From: Prevotellamassilia timonensis
Lineage (GTDB): Bacteria; Bacteroidota; Bacteroidia; Bacteroidales; Bacteroidaceae
Direction of reading: 5' to 3'
Length of the DNA stretch: 39,769 nt
Assembly (NCBI RefSeq): GCF_021531665.1
Contig: NZ_JADYUH010000016.1
Span: 1-39,769 of the forward strand
The translations under genes and the position numbers were made by a program. Shown here one piece after another: positions 1 to 8,416 of this stretch. Below the pieces are notes generated by a model. It was not told the DNA's origin. It was given only the letters and a program-made list of their open reading frames with translations, and did not search any database. Position 1 is the first letter of the stretch. The number at the start of each line of letters is the position of its first letter.

Positions 1-719
1 TTTTATTAGTTATATATCGTTAATGCAACTCATTGAATTTTAGACGATTAAATGTATAATTAACTAAGTATTGTTATACAGTTTCTTGTAGAAAACTTAG
101 ATAAAGGTGGGAAGTGGATTTATGAACACCAGAAAGGAAATGTTTTTTTAGATTATAAACAACCAGTCGTTTGTATAATTTTCTTTTAATCTAATAAATA
201 TTATTGTAGGAAAAGCATTTATAAGAGCCGTTTTATCCTTTATATATTCAAAAATAACCATCCAAGTGAAGACTTTTAATGCATCTTTACCTATTTATTC
301 TTGGAAAATGTGTATTTTTGTAGTGTATATACCCACGCTGTGCCAACCAAGAAGGATGACAAATCTTGTTAAGGGTGGTGGGCATCTGACAGAGGTCAGA
401 CTATATGGGAAGGACACTACATAATGTAAAAGCGTCATCGATGCTTTGTCTATTGGTTAGATGAAACGTAGGAAATTTCAAGTAAATGATCAATGGCAAT
501 GTCAGAAGTGGATACCCACCTTTTTATTATTGTAGTCATACCTTAAACTAATAACCAATTGCCTTATTGGGTATCTGTAGGCTCATAATAACAAGTGACG
601 CACGCACTTTCATTACAATTACACAATCTTTGTATCTATCCCATCAATCCTAACCTGCGCAGATTTGGGAAGTGATGTGTATAAGTCCTTTAAAAACGTT
701 TACAAAATTACAATTTATT
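1..719. other. Intergenic region without a convincing gene
   Basis: AT-rich leader of about 0.7 kb before the first lipoprotein gene. I see no reading frame of useful length, tRNA or repeat. A box AATCTTTG near 623-630 resembles the Bacteroidota -7 element (TAnnTTTG) but misses its first base, so a promoter for the gene at 720 is only a weak suggestion. The window may have cut a gene on the left. Confidence 0.5.
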
Positions 720-1742
720 ATGAAAACTTTTAAGATTACACTTTTCACAATCTCTGCTTTGTTCATCGCTTCCTGTGGTGGCAATGGCAACAATAATCAA
801 TCGCTTGCAGAAGGTGCAAGCGGAAACATGGATGAGTATGTAAATGGTGATGTGAATGCCATCCAGCAGGCATTGCCACAGATTATGGTGATTCCTGCAG
901 ACCAGACGTTGAAGAACTTCGGTGCATTGAAGGAAACAACTATCGAGGGCAAAAAGTTTATCGTTCGCGATTACAAGAAGTATCTGCTTGCCGATGACCG
1001 TTTCCCTCGTCTGGCATCGTTCATTCAGGATGCTTTCAACAAGCAGAACTACCCACTTGCCGACTTTGAGCAGACACTCAAGCAGCTTGACACTCAGGCA
1101 GCTACCGACATGGCTGATGGTTTGAAGCAGGATGCCAAGACGCAGCTCTTGCAGACAGCACAGCCAGACATCATCCTGGAGATGAACTACTACAAGTCAT
1201 CTTCACTCACAAGCCATGACTACAAGAACAAGAACGTGAGTTACACTCTCACTGCACTTGATGCCTATACCAACAAGAGCATCGCAACGGTAACAACAAG
1301 CAACATCAAGGGCGAATCAACTACAGAGATTATCCAAAATAACCTCAGCGAGAAACTCCCTGGCCTGATGAGCGATATTCAGAAGTATTTCTCTGACATT
1401 CTCACTCGTGGTCGCGAGGTGACTGTACGCATTGTTGTAGATGAGGAAAGCAACGTGAGCCTACAGGACCAGAGCATAGAGGGTGATACATACAGCGACT
1501 GGGTGATGGATTTCATCAAGGCTAAGACTGTGAAGGGTGCCTGCAAGATGCAGCGCAACACAAACAACGAACTCTACTTCGTCAATGTTCGCATTCCTCT
1601 GCTTCAGGAGGATGGTACACAGTATGGTGTGTATGACTTTACTCGCGAACTTCAGAAGTACCTTCGCAAGAATCTTGGTCTTCAGAGTACAAACAACTCT
1701 CAGGGACTTGGCGAAGTAGTATTAACAGTTAAAGGCATCTAA
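720..1742 (+). CDS. Lipoprotein with a CsgG-like-looking domain, unknown function
   Basis: Starts at 720, not at the upstream ATG at 672, because the internal Met begins a clean lipoprotein signal: short basic start, hydrophobic stretch FTISALFIA, and lipobox IASC. The mature protein starts CGGNGNNN and lacks an acidic surface-export signal after the Cys, so it may face the periplasm (inference). The body has short beta strands around IMVIPAD, PDIILEMNYY and VSYTLTALDAY, followed by a helix-rich C-terminal half. That pattern reminds me of CsgG/TolB-N-type lipoproteins, and Bacteroidota families such as DUF6175 come to mind, but I cannot confirm either. It ends 3 bases before the next lipoprotein gene, so the two are almost certainly cotranscribed and may form one complex. 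Confidence 0.7.
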   Translation: MKTFKITLFTISALFIASCGGNGNNNQSLAEGASGNMDEYVNGDVNAIQQALPQIMVIPADQTLKNFGALKETTIEGKKFIVRDYKKYLLADDRFPRLASFIQDAFNKQNYPLADFEQTLKQLDTQAATDMADGLKQDAKTQLLQTAQPDIILEMNYYKSSSLTSHDYKNKNVSYTLTALDAYTNKSIATVTTSNIKGESTTEIIQNNLSEKLPGLMSDIQKYFSDILTRGREVTVRIVVDEESNVSLQDQSIEGDTYSDWVMDFIKAKTVKGACKMQRNTNNELYFVNVRIPLLQEDGTQYGVYDFTRELQKYLRKNLGLQSTNNSQGLGEVVLTVKGI

Positions 1743-1745
1743 GAT

Positions 1746-2924
1746 ATGAAATACACATATTTATATATAATAGCAACAGCAATCGCCCTCTCATCTTGTG
1801 GCGGAAGTGGTAACAACGAAAAGAGTACTGGTACGAAGTTCGCACCAAAAGAGCGCACCTCTTCGCTGAGTGAAGATGAACGCGAAGAGGCCATAGCACA
1901 GAAGCACAACGAGCTGGCACAGGAGATTAACATCGACAGCATCCTCAGCAATCATGGTGTTGCATTCAGCGTGCTTCCTCCAGCCATCAACACAAACCTG
2001 CCTCAGGCTGCTAGCGACAAACTTGGTACAAGGATGATACAGATTGCCAGCCAACACGGCATCAGCGGTCTTTGTAAGAATCCTGTGCTGGCTATGGTGA
2101 GCCGAGTGGATTGCGTACAGCGTGAGCTTACGGGTTCTGCACCGCAGAAGGCTATCGTGAAGTATGAGGTTACGATGTACTGTGGCAACTTCATCACCAA
2201 TGACATCTACGCATCGTCCTCACAGACAATAACAGGCGTTGGCTCAACCTTCGATGATGCAGCAAGCAAGGCTATGAACGAACTGAAGAATACTGCCGAC
2301 ATGCAGAAGATGCTCTCTACTGCCAGCGAGCGTGCCATCAAGTGGTATAGCAGCACAGCAAACGTAAAGAAGATTGTAGATGAGGCTGTTGGCAACCGCA
2401 ACTACGCCCTCGCTATGGCTCTTCTTTCTTCCGTTCCTTCACAGGCTTCAGCTACATACGCATATGCCGAGAAGCGTAACAAGGAGGTCAGCGATATGTT
2501 CTTTGAGGAGAAGGCTGCCGAACTGCTTGGCGAACTGGAGGGTGCCATTGCCGAGGCTGGCGAGGAATACGTTCCTGGTCTTGGCGCATACCTCAAGGTT
2601 ATTCCAGTTCGCAGCAGTTCCTACGCTCGTGCAAAGAAAGTCTATGATGACTACCTCAAGCACGTTGCAGATGTAAAGAAGGAGGAGCGTGATAAGGCTC
2701 ATCAACTCGCAATGGAAGAACTTCAGGTAGAGAAGATAAAGGCTCCTTATGAGGCACAAGCAACTATCGAGCGCATCAAGGCAGATGCCCGCGTAAGCGT
2801 TGCTCAGGCGAATGCCGAGGGCAAGAAGAACGCCAACACTGGCGGTTTCCTCGGTTTAGGCAAACTCTGGGACGGTGGTTTCGGTCTAGCAAACAGAGTG
2901 ATGGACCATTTTCTGGGGAAGTAA
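1746..2924 (+). CDS. Lipoprotein with C-terminal coiled coil, unknown function
   Basis: 392 residues. Signal peptide MKYTYLYIIATAIALSSC with lipobox LSSC; mature start CGGSGNN resembles the preceding gene's CGGNGNN, so the two may be coupled in export or evolution. The middle (about residues 75-150) contains a compact alpha/beta-looking region with VKYEVTMYCGNF. From about residue 300 a long charged helix rich in K, E and A (ending near QANAEGKKNA) should form a coiled coil, followed by a glycine-rich tail with GGFLGLGKLWDGG. That tail could insert in or lie on a membrane (inference). No enzyme motif seen. It lies 3 bases after the upstream lipoprotein gene. Function unknown. Confidence 0.7.
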   Translation: MKYTYLYIIATAIALSSCGGSGNNEKSTGTKFAPKERTSSLSEDEREEAIAQKHNELAQEINIDSILSNHGVAFSVLPPAINTNLPQAASDKLGTRMIQIASQHGISGLCKNPVLAMVSRVDCVQRELTGSAPQKAIVKYEVTMYCGNFITNDIYASSSQTITGVGSTFDDAASKAMNELKNTADMQKMLSTASERAIKWYSSTANVKKIVDEAVGNRNYALAMALLSSVPSQASATYAYAEKRNKEVSDMFFEEKAAELLGELEGAIAEAGEEYVPGLGAYLKVIPVRSSSYARAKKVYDDYLKHVADVKKEERDKAHQLAMEELQVEKIKAPYEAQATIERIKADARVSVAQANAEGKKNANTGGFLGLGKLWDGGFGLANRVMDHFLGK

Positions 2925-2984
2925 GGAAGATTAGTGAATGAAATATAGTAAATATAGTAAACGAACAAACAAAAAAGTAAAGAC

Positions 2985-3473
2985 ATGAAAAAGATTTTTC
3001 TGATTATCATACTTTGTGCAATTGGTTTTGCAATTGCAAGAAGTTGTGGAGGTGGCTCGACTACGGAAAATTACACTACGGAAAATTACAAAGAGGCTTG
3101 TGAGCAGCACGAGTTTCAAAAGGCTTATTCTTTCGTTAATGAACTAAAGAAGGAAATGCAGGAATATCAGAACCAAAACGGAACTGCAATTAAATTTGAT
3201 TGTGGAGACGAAACAGCCCAATATAACAATCTTAAGAATAACTACGAAGAAGCAGAACATTATGTCGTGTTACAAGAAGCGACATACATTCTTGAGTCTC
3301 AAGGACTTGATGGTCTTGTGAAAATTTCTATGGTTGTAAAAGAGCACGATGCACAGTGGGTATATGCCGACTTAATTGACATCGCCGTAGCAATGGGCAA
3401 TGAGGAATTGGAGAATCGTCTCCAAAAACTTGCAGGTACATCTGTGGACGATGATTCTAACGAAGAGGAATAA
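2985..3473 (+). CDS. Small lipoprotein, paralog 1 of 3
   Basis: 162 residues. The signal peptide MKKIFLIIILCAIGFAIA is nearly the same as those of the genes at 4328 and 5970. The lipobox here reads IARSC, with Arg at -2, so processing may be less efficient than in the other two. The mature part is helical: NYKEACEQHEFQKAY and later YVVLQEATYILES align by eye with EYREACENKEFAKAY and YVVIQEALTALET in the 5970 protein, so these are true paralogs and not only shared signals. The A/G and aromatic spacing suggests a short TPR-like helical repeat (inference). The protein ends in an acidic tail DDDSNEEE. The next gene starts 14 bases downstream. Confidence 0.75.
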   Translation: MKKIFLIIILCAIGFAIARSCGGGSTTENYTTENYKEACEQHEFQKAYSFVNELKKEMQEYQNQNGTAIKFDCGDETAQYNNLKNNYEEAEHYVVLQEATYILESQGLDGLVKISMVVKEHDAQWVYADLIDIAVAMGNEELENRLQKLAGTSVDDDSNEEE

Positions 3474-3487
3474 TCTGAGTCCAAAAT

Positions 3488-4312
3488 ATGGGAGAAATAA
3501 GGAACATACATCGAAAGTTTGTATATAAATACATGAATCATAAGCACGCCATCCAAATGATACAGGATTGTATGCTATGGTTCTCTTTACCTGAAGCATG
3601 GGATGATTCCTTTGAGAGCCTTGTGACAACAAGTGTATATAATGTGGATGGAGAGCAATTTGACTATCCATTACGAAAGAAACTTGTTGCTACATGCTTT
3701 GCCCAAAGGTATGCTTGCGAAGCGCAGTGGAAGGTATATTCAAGAAATCCAGAAGATTTTCTTGTTCAGGTGAAATTTGATTACGATAAACTTCTACAGC
3801 TGATGAAACTTTCTGATTGCGACTTCTACGTGTCTGAAATAAAATATCAGTCTTATGCGGATACATACCACAATATCAGGAAATGTATTGAATCGCAAAG
3901 CTTCAGAGATGCTTTCGTGAGAAGTGAAAAACAATGTACTTGTTCCCCAGAAGACATTACAAGACTGATTAAGCCTTTATCATACAAATACAACGCTTTT
4001 GAATACGAGGGAGAGCTGCGCTTCTTTGCTGTCAATAATGAAGATATAACAGAAAATGGTGTCTCTATTAAGATACCCAATATACACGAAGCAATAGAGT
4101 CTATTTGTATAGATCCCCAAATAAGAAAGGAAGAAGACAGGGGCACTAAGATTGCTCAAATAAAAGATTCATTAAAGCAGGAGTACTCAAACATTGCAGT
4201 GGGTGATGTCAATATTGAAGATAATGATTTAGACATACACTTATCGAGTTTGTATAGAACTCCCAAGGGAAAACGCAAGTTTGTCTTGTCCAACAAGAAT
4301 AATCAACATTAA
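3488..4312 (+). CDS. DUF2971 family protein
   Basis: 274 residues. The N-terminus VYKYMNH...CMLWFSLPEAWDDSFES matches the DUF2971 signature (YKY, then a strand ending in FSxPxxWxDxFE). The family's second block is also present as ATCFAQRYACEAQWKVY, and the late YEGELRFF block at about residues 177-184. DUF2971 proteins are cytoplasmic, of unknown biochemistry, and often lie in accessory or defence-type loci (family knowledge). No signal peptide. It sits 14 bases after lipoprotein paralog 1 and 15 bases before paralog 2, so it looks like a cargo gene placed inside a lipoprotein array. Confidence is good for the family, none for a specific activity. Confidence 0.7.
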   Translation: MGEIRNIHRKFVYKYMNHKHAIQMIQDCMLWFSLPEAWDDSFESLVTTSVYNVDGEQFDYPLRKKLVATCFAQRYACEAQWKVYSRNPEDFLVQVKFDYDKLLQLMKLSDCDFYVSEIKYQSYADTYHNIRKCIESQSFRDAFVRSEKQCTCSPEDITRLIKPLSYKYNAFEYEGELRFFAVNNEDITENGVSIKIPNIHEAIESICIDPQIRKEEDRGTKIAQIKDSLKQEYSNIAVGDVNIEDNDLDIHLSSLYRTPKGKRKFVLSNKNNQH

Positions 4313-4327
4313 AAGTCAAGACTAAAT

Positions 4328-4996
4328 ATGAAAAAGATTTATCAGATTATCATACTTTGTGCAATGAGTATTGCAATTGCAAGTTGTGGAAATTCCACAC
4401 CTTCCTGGAATAATTATAAAGGAGATTACAGGACAGCTGTACAAAATGGTGACTATGAAGCTGCTCATAAAATCATTAAACAACTGGGAATGGATTTTGA
4501 GGAAGAAAGAGCTGAACAATTGGCAAAGGGTAAAGAATTTCTGGAAGATGAGCGTATGTCCGTTGAATCCAAAGCGCAAACCTATTTTGAGGCAATAAAA
4601 GATATCTATTGTTCTGAGGTTATGTATTTGATGTCAGATAACAATTCAGAGGTTGACACAAAAATAATTTTCATACTAAATGAACTACCTAATCTGGGTA
4701 TAAAATACCAAGAAGGCAAAGAACTTTATTTTATTGATGGAAATGCAGAATCTCAAAGAGAGTGTTTGAATTACTTCCTATATTCAGAATCAGTAAGATG
4801 TAACAATACAGTTTGTGATAAGATACTGAGTATTGCGATTGCAATGAAAAATGACAAAATGGCCAAGCTTGCATTGTCACAATTCAAAGACGAATGTATG
4901 ACGGATGAAGAGTCCTGTGTTCGATACAATTCTAACACAAAAGACGAAGCACAAAGAAAATACCATGAGGCTGTGCAGAACGGAGTTTTTGATTAA
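4328..4996 (+). CDS. Small lipoprotein, paralog 2 of 3
   Basis: 222 residues, the longest and most divergent of the three paralogs. Signal MKKIYQIIILCAMSIAIASC with a standard lipobox IASC. The mature start aligns with its relatives through DYRTAVQNGDYEAAHKIIKQL, and the block around ILSIAIAMKNDKMAKLAL parallels LIDIAVAMGNEELENRL in paralog 1. Between these is an insert of about 60 residues absent from the others, containing several Cys (SVRCNNTVCDK, KDECM) that could form disulfides in the periplasm (inference). It follows DUF2971 by 15 bases. Downstream lies a decayed relic of the small coiled-coil gene. Confidence 0.7.
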   Translation: MKKIYQIIILCAMSIAIASCGNSTPSWNNYKGDYRTAVQNGDYEAAHKIIKQLGMDFEEERAEQLAKGKEFLEDERMSVESKAQTYFEAIKDIYCSEVMYLMSDNNSEVDTKIIFILNELPNLGIKYQEGKELYFIDGNAESQRECLNYFLYSESVRCNNTVCDKILSIAIAMKNDKMAKLALSQFKDECMTDEESCVRYNSNTKDEAQRKYHEAVQNGVFD

Positions 4997-5063
4997 TTAT
5001 ATGGAGGAGCAAGAAAACATTCATTGGGCTCACGGTTTATAAATAAATTAGATACATCATATA

Positions 5064-5135
5064 ATGTCCCCAAACACAATGAGCAGATACGCGCAAATAT
5101 TGGGAGCGTTTAAATTATATCTTGATAACAGATAA
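5064..5135 (+). pseudogene. Decayed copy of the small coiled-coil gene start
   Basis: The DNA from about 5064 (ATGTCCCCA, then AGCAGATACGCGCAAA) closely matches the start of the intact 67-codon gene at 6517 (ATGTCCCCA, then CGCAGATACGCGCAAA). A one-base length change puts it out of frame: the peptide from this ATG is only 23 residues, while the shifted frame restores EQIRANI, like AQIRAKI in the intact gene. The intact gene also follows a lipoprotein paralog. The stop codon overlaps the next start (TAATG at 5133-5137), so the remnant may now work as a short leader coupling translation into the gene at 5135. Confidence 0.6.
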
Positions 5136-5944
5136 TGATGAAAACATTTATATCGTCATATTGGACTAAATTGGCTAATAGATATTCTTTACCCAATGTG
5201 GTAGATCCTTCTATCCCCATACTATGGTTTGGGGATATGAAGGCTTATGAGGAATCTGAACTTAAAATCGTGACTGTAGGCTTGAATCCTTCATGCTGGG
5301 AATTTAAGGACAATAAGAACGCACCATACGATATAACTTTACGCTTTCCCAAAGCAACGCAACTCTGGAATTATCAAACATTAACCGCCAAGGATGTTTC
5401 AGCTTATTCCGATGCGATGAATGATTATTTCAAACATCGGCCTTACTCAAAATGGTTCAAGCATAACGAACGTGTCTTGAATGAATTATGTGCAAGCTAT
5501 AATGTTCAAGCTCCTGACAAATTGATATCAGAGAACAAAAATGATATACTCAAACATACAGCCATCCACGTTGATATCTATGCTCCTCTTGCCACGGATC
5601 CCGTGTGGGGAGGTATGAAGAAAAGAGAAAGAAGCGTATTGTGCTCTGCATGTAGCGGTATGTTTGATGATTTAATGAATATCCTCAATCCTGATATTAT
5701 TATTATCGCTGTGAATCAAACAGAGATTGCCAAACATTTTGTTAATGCCAAAGGAAATAAGTGTACAAGACATAATGCTGATTTTGACAGTACTAATTCA
5801 CCACATGATTACTTGAGAGGCTTTAATCTTGATAATGGAAAGAAACTTATTTGGGGAACAAATAGTAATGGGCAACCATTTAGTAGCGTAAAGGATTTGT
5901 CTCTCCGTATGACAAGTTTGAAACAACAGCTAAATATTCTATAG
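5135..5944 (+). CDS. Uracil-DNA-glycosylase-like family protein (tentative)
   Basis: 269 residues, two adjacent ATGs at the start. The strand-loop LKIVTVGLNPSCWEF at about residues 43-57 resembles the first active-site motif of the uracil-DNA glycosylase superfamily (GxNPS type). A second hydrophobic strand followed by a polar residue, NPDIIIIAVNQTE at about 182-194, fits the core of that fold. I cannot find a clear second catalytic motif of the HPS type; the C-terminal GTNSNGQPFSS is the nearest polar loop, so activity is not established. No signal peptide. It is flanked by lipoprotein paralogs 2 and 3, which makes it a second cargo gene in the array. A nucleic-acid or nucleotide-directed role is inference only. 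Confidence 0.45.
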   Translation: MMKTFISSYWTKLANRYSLPNVVDPSIPILWFGDMKAYEESELKIVTVGLNPSCWEFKDNKNAPYDITLRFPKATQLWNYQTLTAKDVSAYSDAMNDYFKHRPYSKWFKHNERVLNELCASYNVQAPDKLISENKNDILKHTAIHVDIYAPLATDPVWGGMKKRERSVLCSACSGMFDDLMNILNPDIIIIAVNQTEIAKHFVNAKGNKCTRHNADFDSTNSPHDYLRGFNLDNGKKLIWGTNSNGQPFSSVKDLSLRMTSLKQQLNIL

Positions 5945-5969
5945 ATAATAAATTAGAAACATAATCAAA

Positions 5970-6491
5970 ATGAAGAAGATTTATCAGATTGTAATGCTGT
6001 GTGCAATGGGTATTGCATTGGCAAGTTGCGGTGACAATGCGGAAAAGAAGAGCGCAGAGTTAGAGCAAGAGTATAGAGAGGCTTGTGAGAACAAGGAATT
6101 TGCAAAGGCCTATGGCGTAGTGTCGCAACTGCGAGACATATATACAAAAGCGAGCACTCAATGCCCACCAGAATCGAAAGGGAAAGATTCTTTTGAAGAG
6201 TATGCAAATTTTGAGATGAGAGTACGACATGCACACGACAATTATCTGAATGCAGAAAAATATGTTGTAATTCAAGAGGCACTTACAGCACTTGAGACAA
6301 ACGGGAAGAATGGTTTGGGACGAGTTGCTATTATTGTTAAGGAACACCCAATGCACGGTGATTGCTTCTTATGTGAAGATAAAATAGATAGAGAACATCG
6401 ATGGCTATATGATACTCTGCTGGAATATGCAACTTCTGCAGATGATGAAGAACTTCAAGAAAAAATTCAGAATATAATTGAAAAAAACTAA
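5970..6491 (+). CDS. Small lipoprotein, paralog 3 of 3
   Basis: 173 residues. Signal MKKIYQIVMLCAMGIALASC with lipobox LASC, almost the same as paralog 2. The mature part shares EYREACENKEFAKAYGVV, YVVIQEALTALET and VKEH blocks with paralog 1 (the 2985 gene). It carries a short insert containing GDCFLCEDK, a close Cys pair that could form a disulfide or bind metal (inference). It begins 25 bases after the glycosylase-like gene and is followed at 25 bases by the small coiled-coil gene, giving the unit lipoprotein plus small protein that seems to have been duplicated here. Confidence 0.75.
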   Translation: MKKIYQIVMLCAMGIALASCGDNAEKKSAELEQEYREACENKEFAKAYGVVSQLRDIYTKASTQCPPESKGKDSFEEYANFEMRVRHAHDNYLNAEKYVVIQEALTALETNGKNGLGRVAIIVKEHPMHGDCFLCEDKIDREHRWLYDTLLEYATSADDEELQEKIQNIIEKN

Positions 6492-6516
6492 TCCAACAGA
6501 AAGCGAATAATACACT

Positions 6517-6720
6517 ATGTCCCCAGAACGTGAGGCGCAGATACGCGCAAAGATAGAGGCGCTGGACAAGCGCATGGCAGAGATAGATGCCTTGACAAAA
6601 ACGATGGCTGACGATGATCCTCGTTGGCATGAACTGATCAGTGAGTGCAACAGCATCACCGTACAGACAAACCGCTATCTCCGCTTCCTCGGCGAAGCAG
6701 ACAGCGGATATGCTGATTAA
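6517..6720 (+). CDS. Small charged coiled-coil protein
   Basis: 67 residues, cytoplasmic, no membrane segment. The N-terminal half MSPEREAQIRAKIEALDKR has heptad-like spacing of I, L and A and should form an amphipathic helix or short coiled coil; the C-terminal half contains DDDPRWHELISECNS and a second helix. It is the intact version of the relic at 5064-5135. It lies 25 bases after a lipoprotein and 11 bases before the channel gene, so it is likely cotranscribed with both and might be a soluble partner of the channel (inference). I do not recognise a family. Confidence 0.65.
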   Translation: MSPEREAQIRAKIEALDKRMAEIDALTKTMADDDPRWHELISECNSITVQTNRYLRFLGEADSGYAD

Positions 6721-6731
6721 ACATTAAACCT

Positions 6732-8372
6732 ATGACGCGCAAACAGATTTACCAGATAATAGAGAAAGATGATGGCTCCAGCTTTTGGAGCCACATCTAT
6801 GATGTATTCATGCTCTGTATGATAATACAGAGCGTGGTGCCGTTGATGTTCTGGGAGGAATACCCTGTCTTCAAATACATAGAGACTATCACCACGGCAG
6901 TGTTCATCATTGACTACCTGTTGCGATGGGCTACGGCGGATGTAAGGCAGGGAAAGGGTACGGCAGCATTCATCAAGTATCCTTTTACCTTCTGGGCTAT
7001 CATAGACCTGCTGAGCATACTGCCAAGCTTCAACATCCTGGGCGAGACATTCAAGGTGGCAAGGACAGCACGACTGCTGAAGATGTTCCGTCTGCTGAAG
7101 GCTTTGCGCTACTCTTCGCAGATGCTGGTGTTCTTCAACGTACTGAAGAAGGAACGTAAGGTGCTTGGCTCTGTATTGCTATTTGCAGTATGCTACATCT
7201 TTATCACTGCATTGGTGATGTTCAATGTCGAACCGCAATATAATCCGGAGACAGGCGACACCACATTCACTACATTCTTCGATGCCCTGTATTGGTCGGC
7301 AGTGACACTGACAACGGTAGGCTATGGCGATATGTGTCCTGCAACAGATGCGGGAAGGATAATAAGCATGCTCTCGGCAATGTTCGGCATCGCCATCATT
7401 GCCCTGCCATCGGGCATCATCACCGCAAGCTACATAGATGAGCTGAAAGCATTGAAGAGCGAGAAGATGACAGAGCGTTTGAGAAAATCATTCCGCAGGA
7501 CACTTTCGCGCGAGACGAGTTTTCATCAAAAGTATTGGGTCGTACCAAGGAAGGTGCCTGTGGTAAACATACAGGTGAAGCAGGGTATGACGATGGACGA
7601 GATAATCCAGAACGTGGAGAACTTGCCAGAGTTCCGCCTGCGTAACATGGCTACTACAATCCCAGAATCAGAGAAGCCCGAAGACAGAATCGTTGTAGAA
7701 CACTTCATGGTGAACCGCCCCTATGGTTGTTGTATAGACCGTGGCTCACGCATAACGATTGCCAGTCCGTGCAGCTACAGCGAGGCAGGTATGGGATCGT
7801 TCAGCTACTACCTCGCGTTGATAGGTGGATTCAACTACATCAGCAAAGAGATAGAGACTGACAGAGACGAGCCAACGAGCTTCTACAACATTGGCGGTGA
7901 TGCTAATGACCAGAACCTGACGCTGTTCCTCGAAGACCTCAAGACATTGACTTCAAAGGCTGACGCATGGTGTGTATTCCCACTATCATGCACGAGTAAG
8001 AAGAGCAGCGCCCTGCATTTCATACACGGCAGGATGAAAGGCGATGACACGCTGGATTCCGCTGATGATACGATAAGAGACAAGGGTACGTTCACATCTC
8101 TCTACGGTGAGATAAAGGAGATGATGGATAAGCATTTCGGTCTGAAGGTCTGTCAGCACGACGACTACTGTCTCCCCAAAAGTAATATAGCCTATCACCT
8201 GGGTAAGGTAGTAAACAGTTTCTCGCTGCGTGTGTCATATACCCTCACATGCTGGAACGACGGCAGGTTTGACAAGCTCCAGATCATTGCCGACACACTG
8301 AACAGACATATTGCCAAAACTGAGAATGCACCTGTTTCGGAGGACTTGCTGACTAAAGGCTATGGCTACTGA
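6732..8372 (+). CDS. Voltage-gated K+ channel with novel C-terminal domain
   Basis: 546 residues. Residues 1-235 are a six-helix voltage-gated K+ channel. S1 spans about 20-38; S2 about 48-67, with an Asp/Trp charge-transfer pattern; S3 about 85-100. S4 (108-128) has a basic residue at every third position (K108, R111, R114, K117, R120, K123, R126). S5 spans about 145-165, the selectivity filter TTVGYGD is at 194-200, and S6 is about 207-232. This should be a K+-selective, voltage-sensitive inner-membrane pore. The remaining roughly 300 residues form a cytoplasmic domain that is not TrkA/RCK, cyclic-nucleotide-binding or any family I know. Its core, ITIASPCSYSEAGMG at 341-355, recurs in the next gene. 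The gap to that gene is 44 bases, so an operon is likely. Confidence 0.85.
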   Translation: MTRKQIYQIIEKDDGSSFWSHIYDVFMLCMIIQSVVPLMFWEEYPVFKYIETITTAVFIIDYLLRWATADVRQGKGTAAFIKYPFTFWAIIDLLSILPSFNILGETFKVARTARLLKMFRLLKALRYSSQMLVFFNVLKKERKVLGSVLLFAVCYIFITALVMFNVEPQYNPETGDTTFTTFFDALYWSAVTLTTVGYGDMCPATDAGRIISMLSAMFGIAIIALPSGIITASYIDELKALKSEKMTERLRKSFRRTLSRETSFHQKYWVVPRKVPVVNIQVKQGMTMDEIIQNVENLPEFRLRNMATTIPESEKPEDRIVVEHFMVNRPYGCCIDRGSRITIASPCSYSEAGMGSFSYYLALIGGFNYISKEIETDRDEPTSFYNIGGDANDQNLTLFLEDLKTLTSKADAWCVFPLSCTSKKSSALHFIHGRMKGDDTLDSADDTIRDKGTFTSLYGEIKEMMDKHFGLKVCQHDDYCLPKSNIAYHLGKVVNSFSLRVSYTLTCWNDGRFDKLQIIADTLNRHIAKTENAPVSEDLLTKGYGY

Positions 8373-8416
8373 TCCGGGAAAAGAAACGATGGTTATTAAG
8401 GTTAATAATAAAGAAC

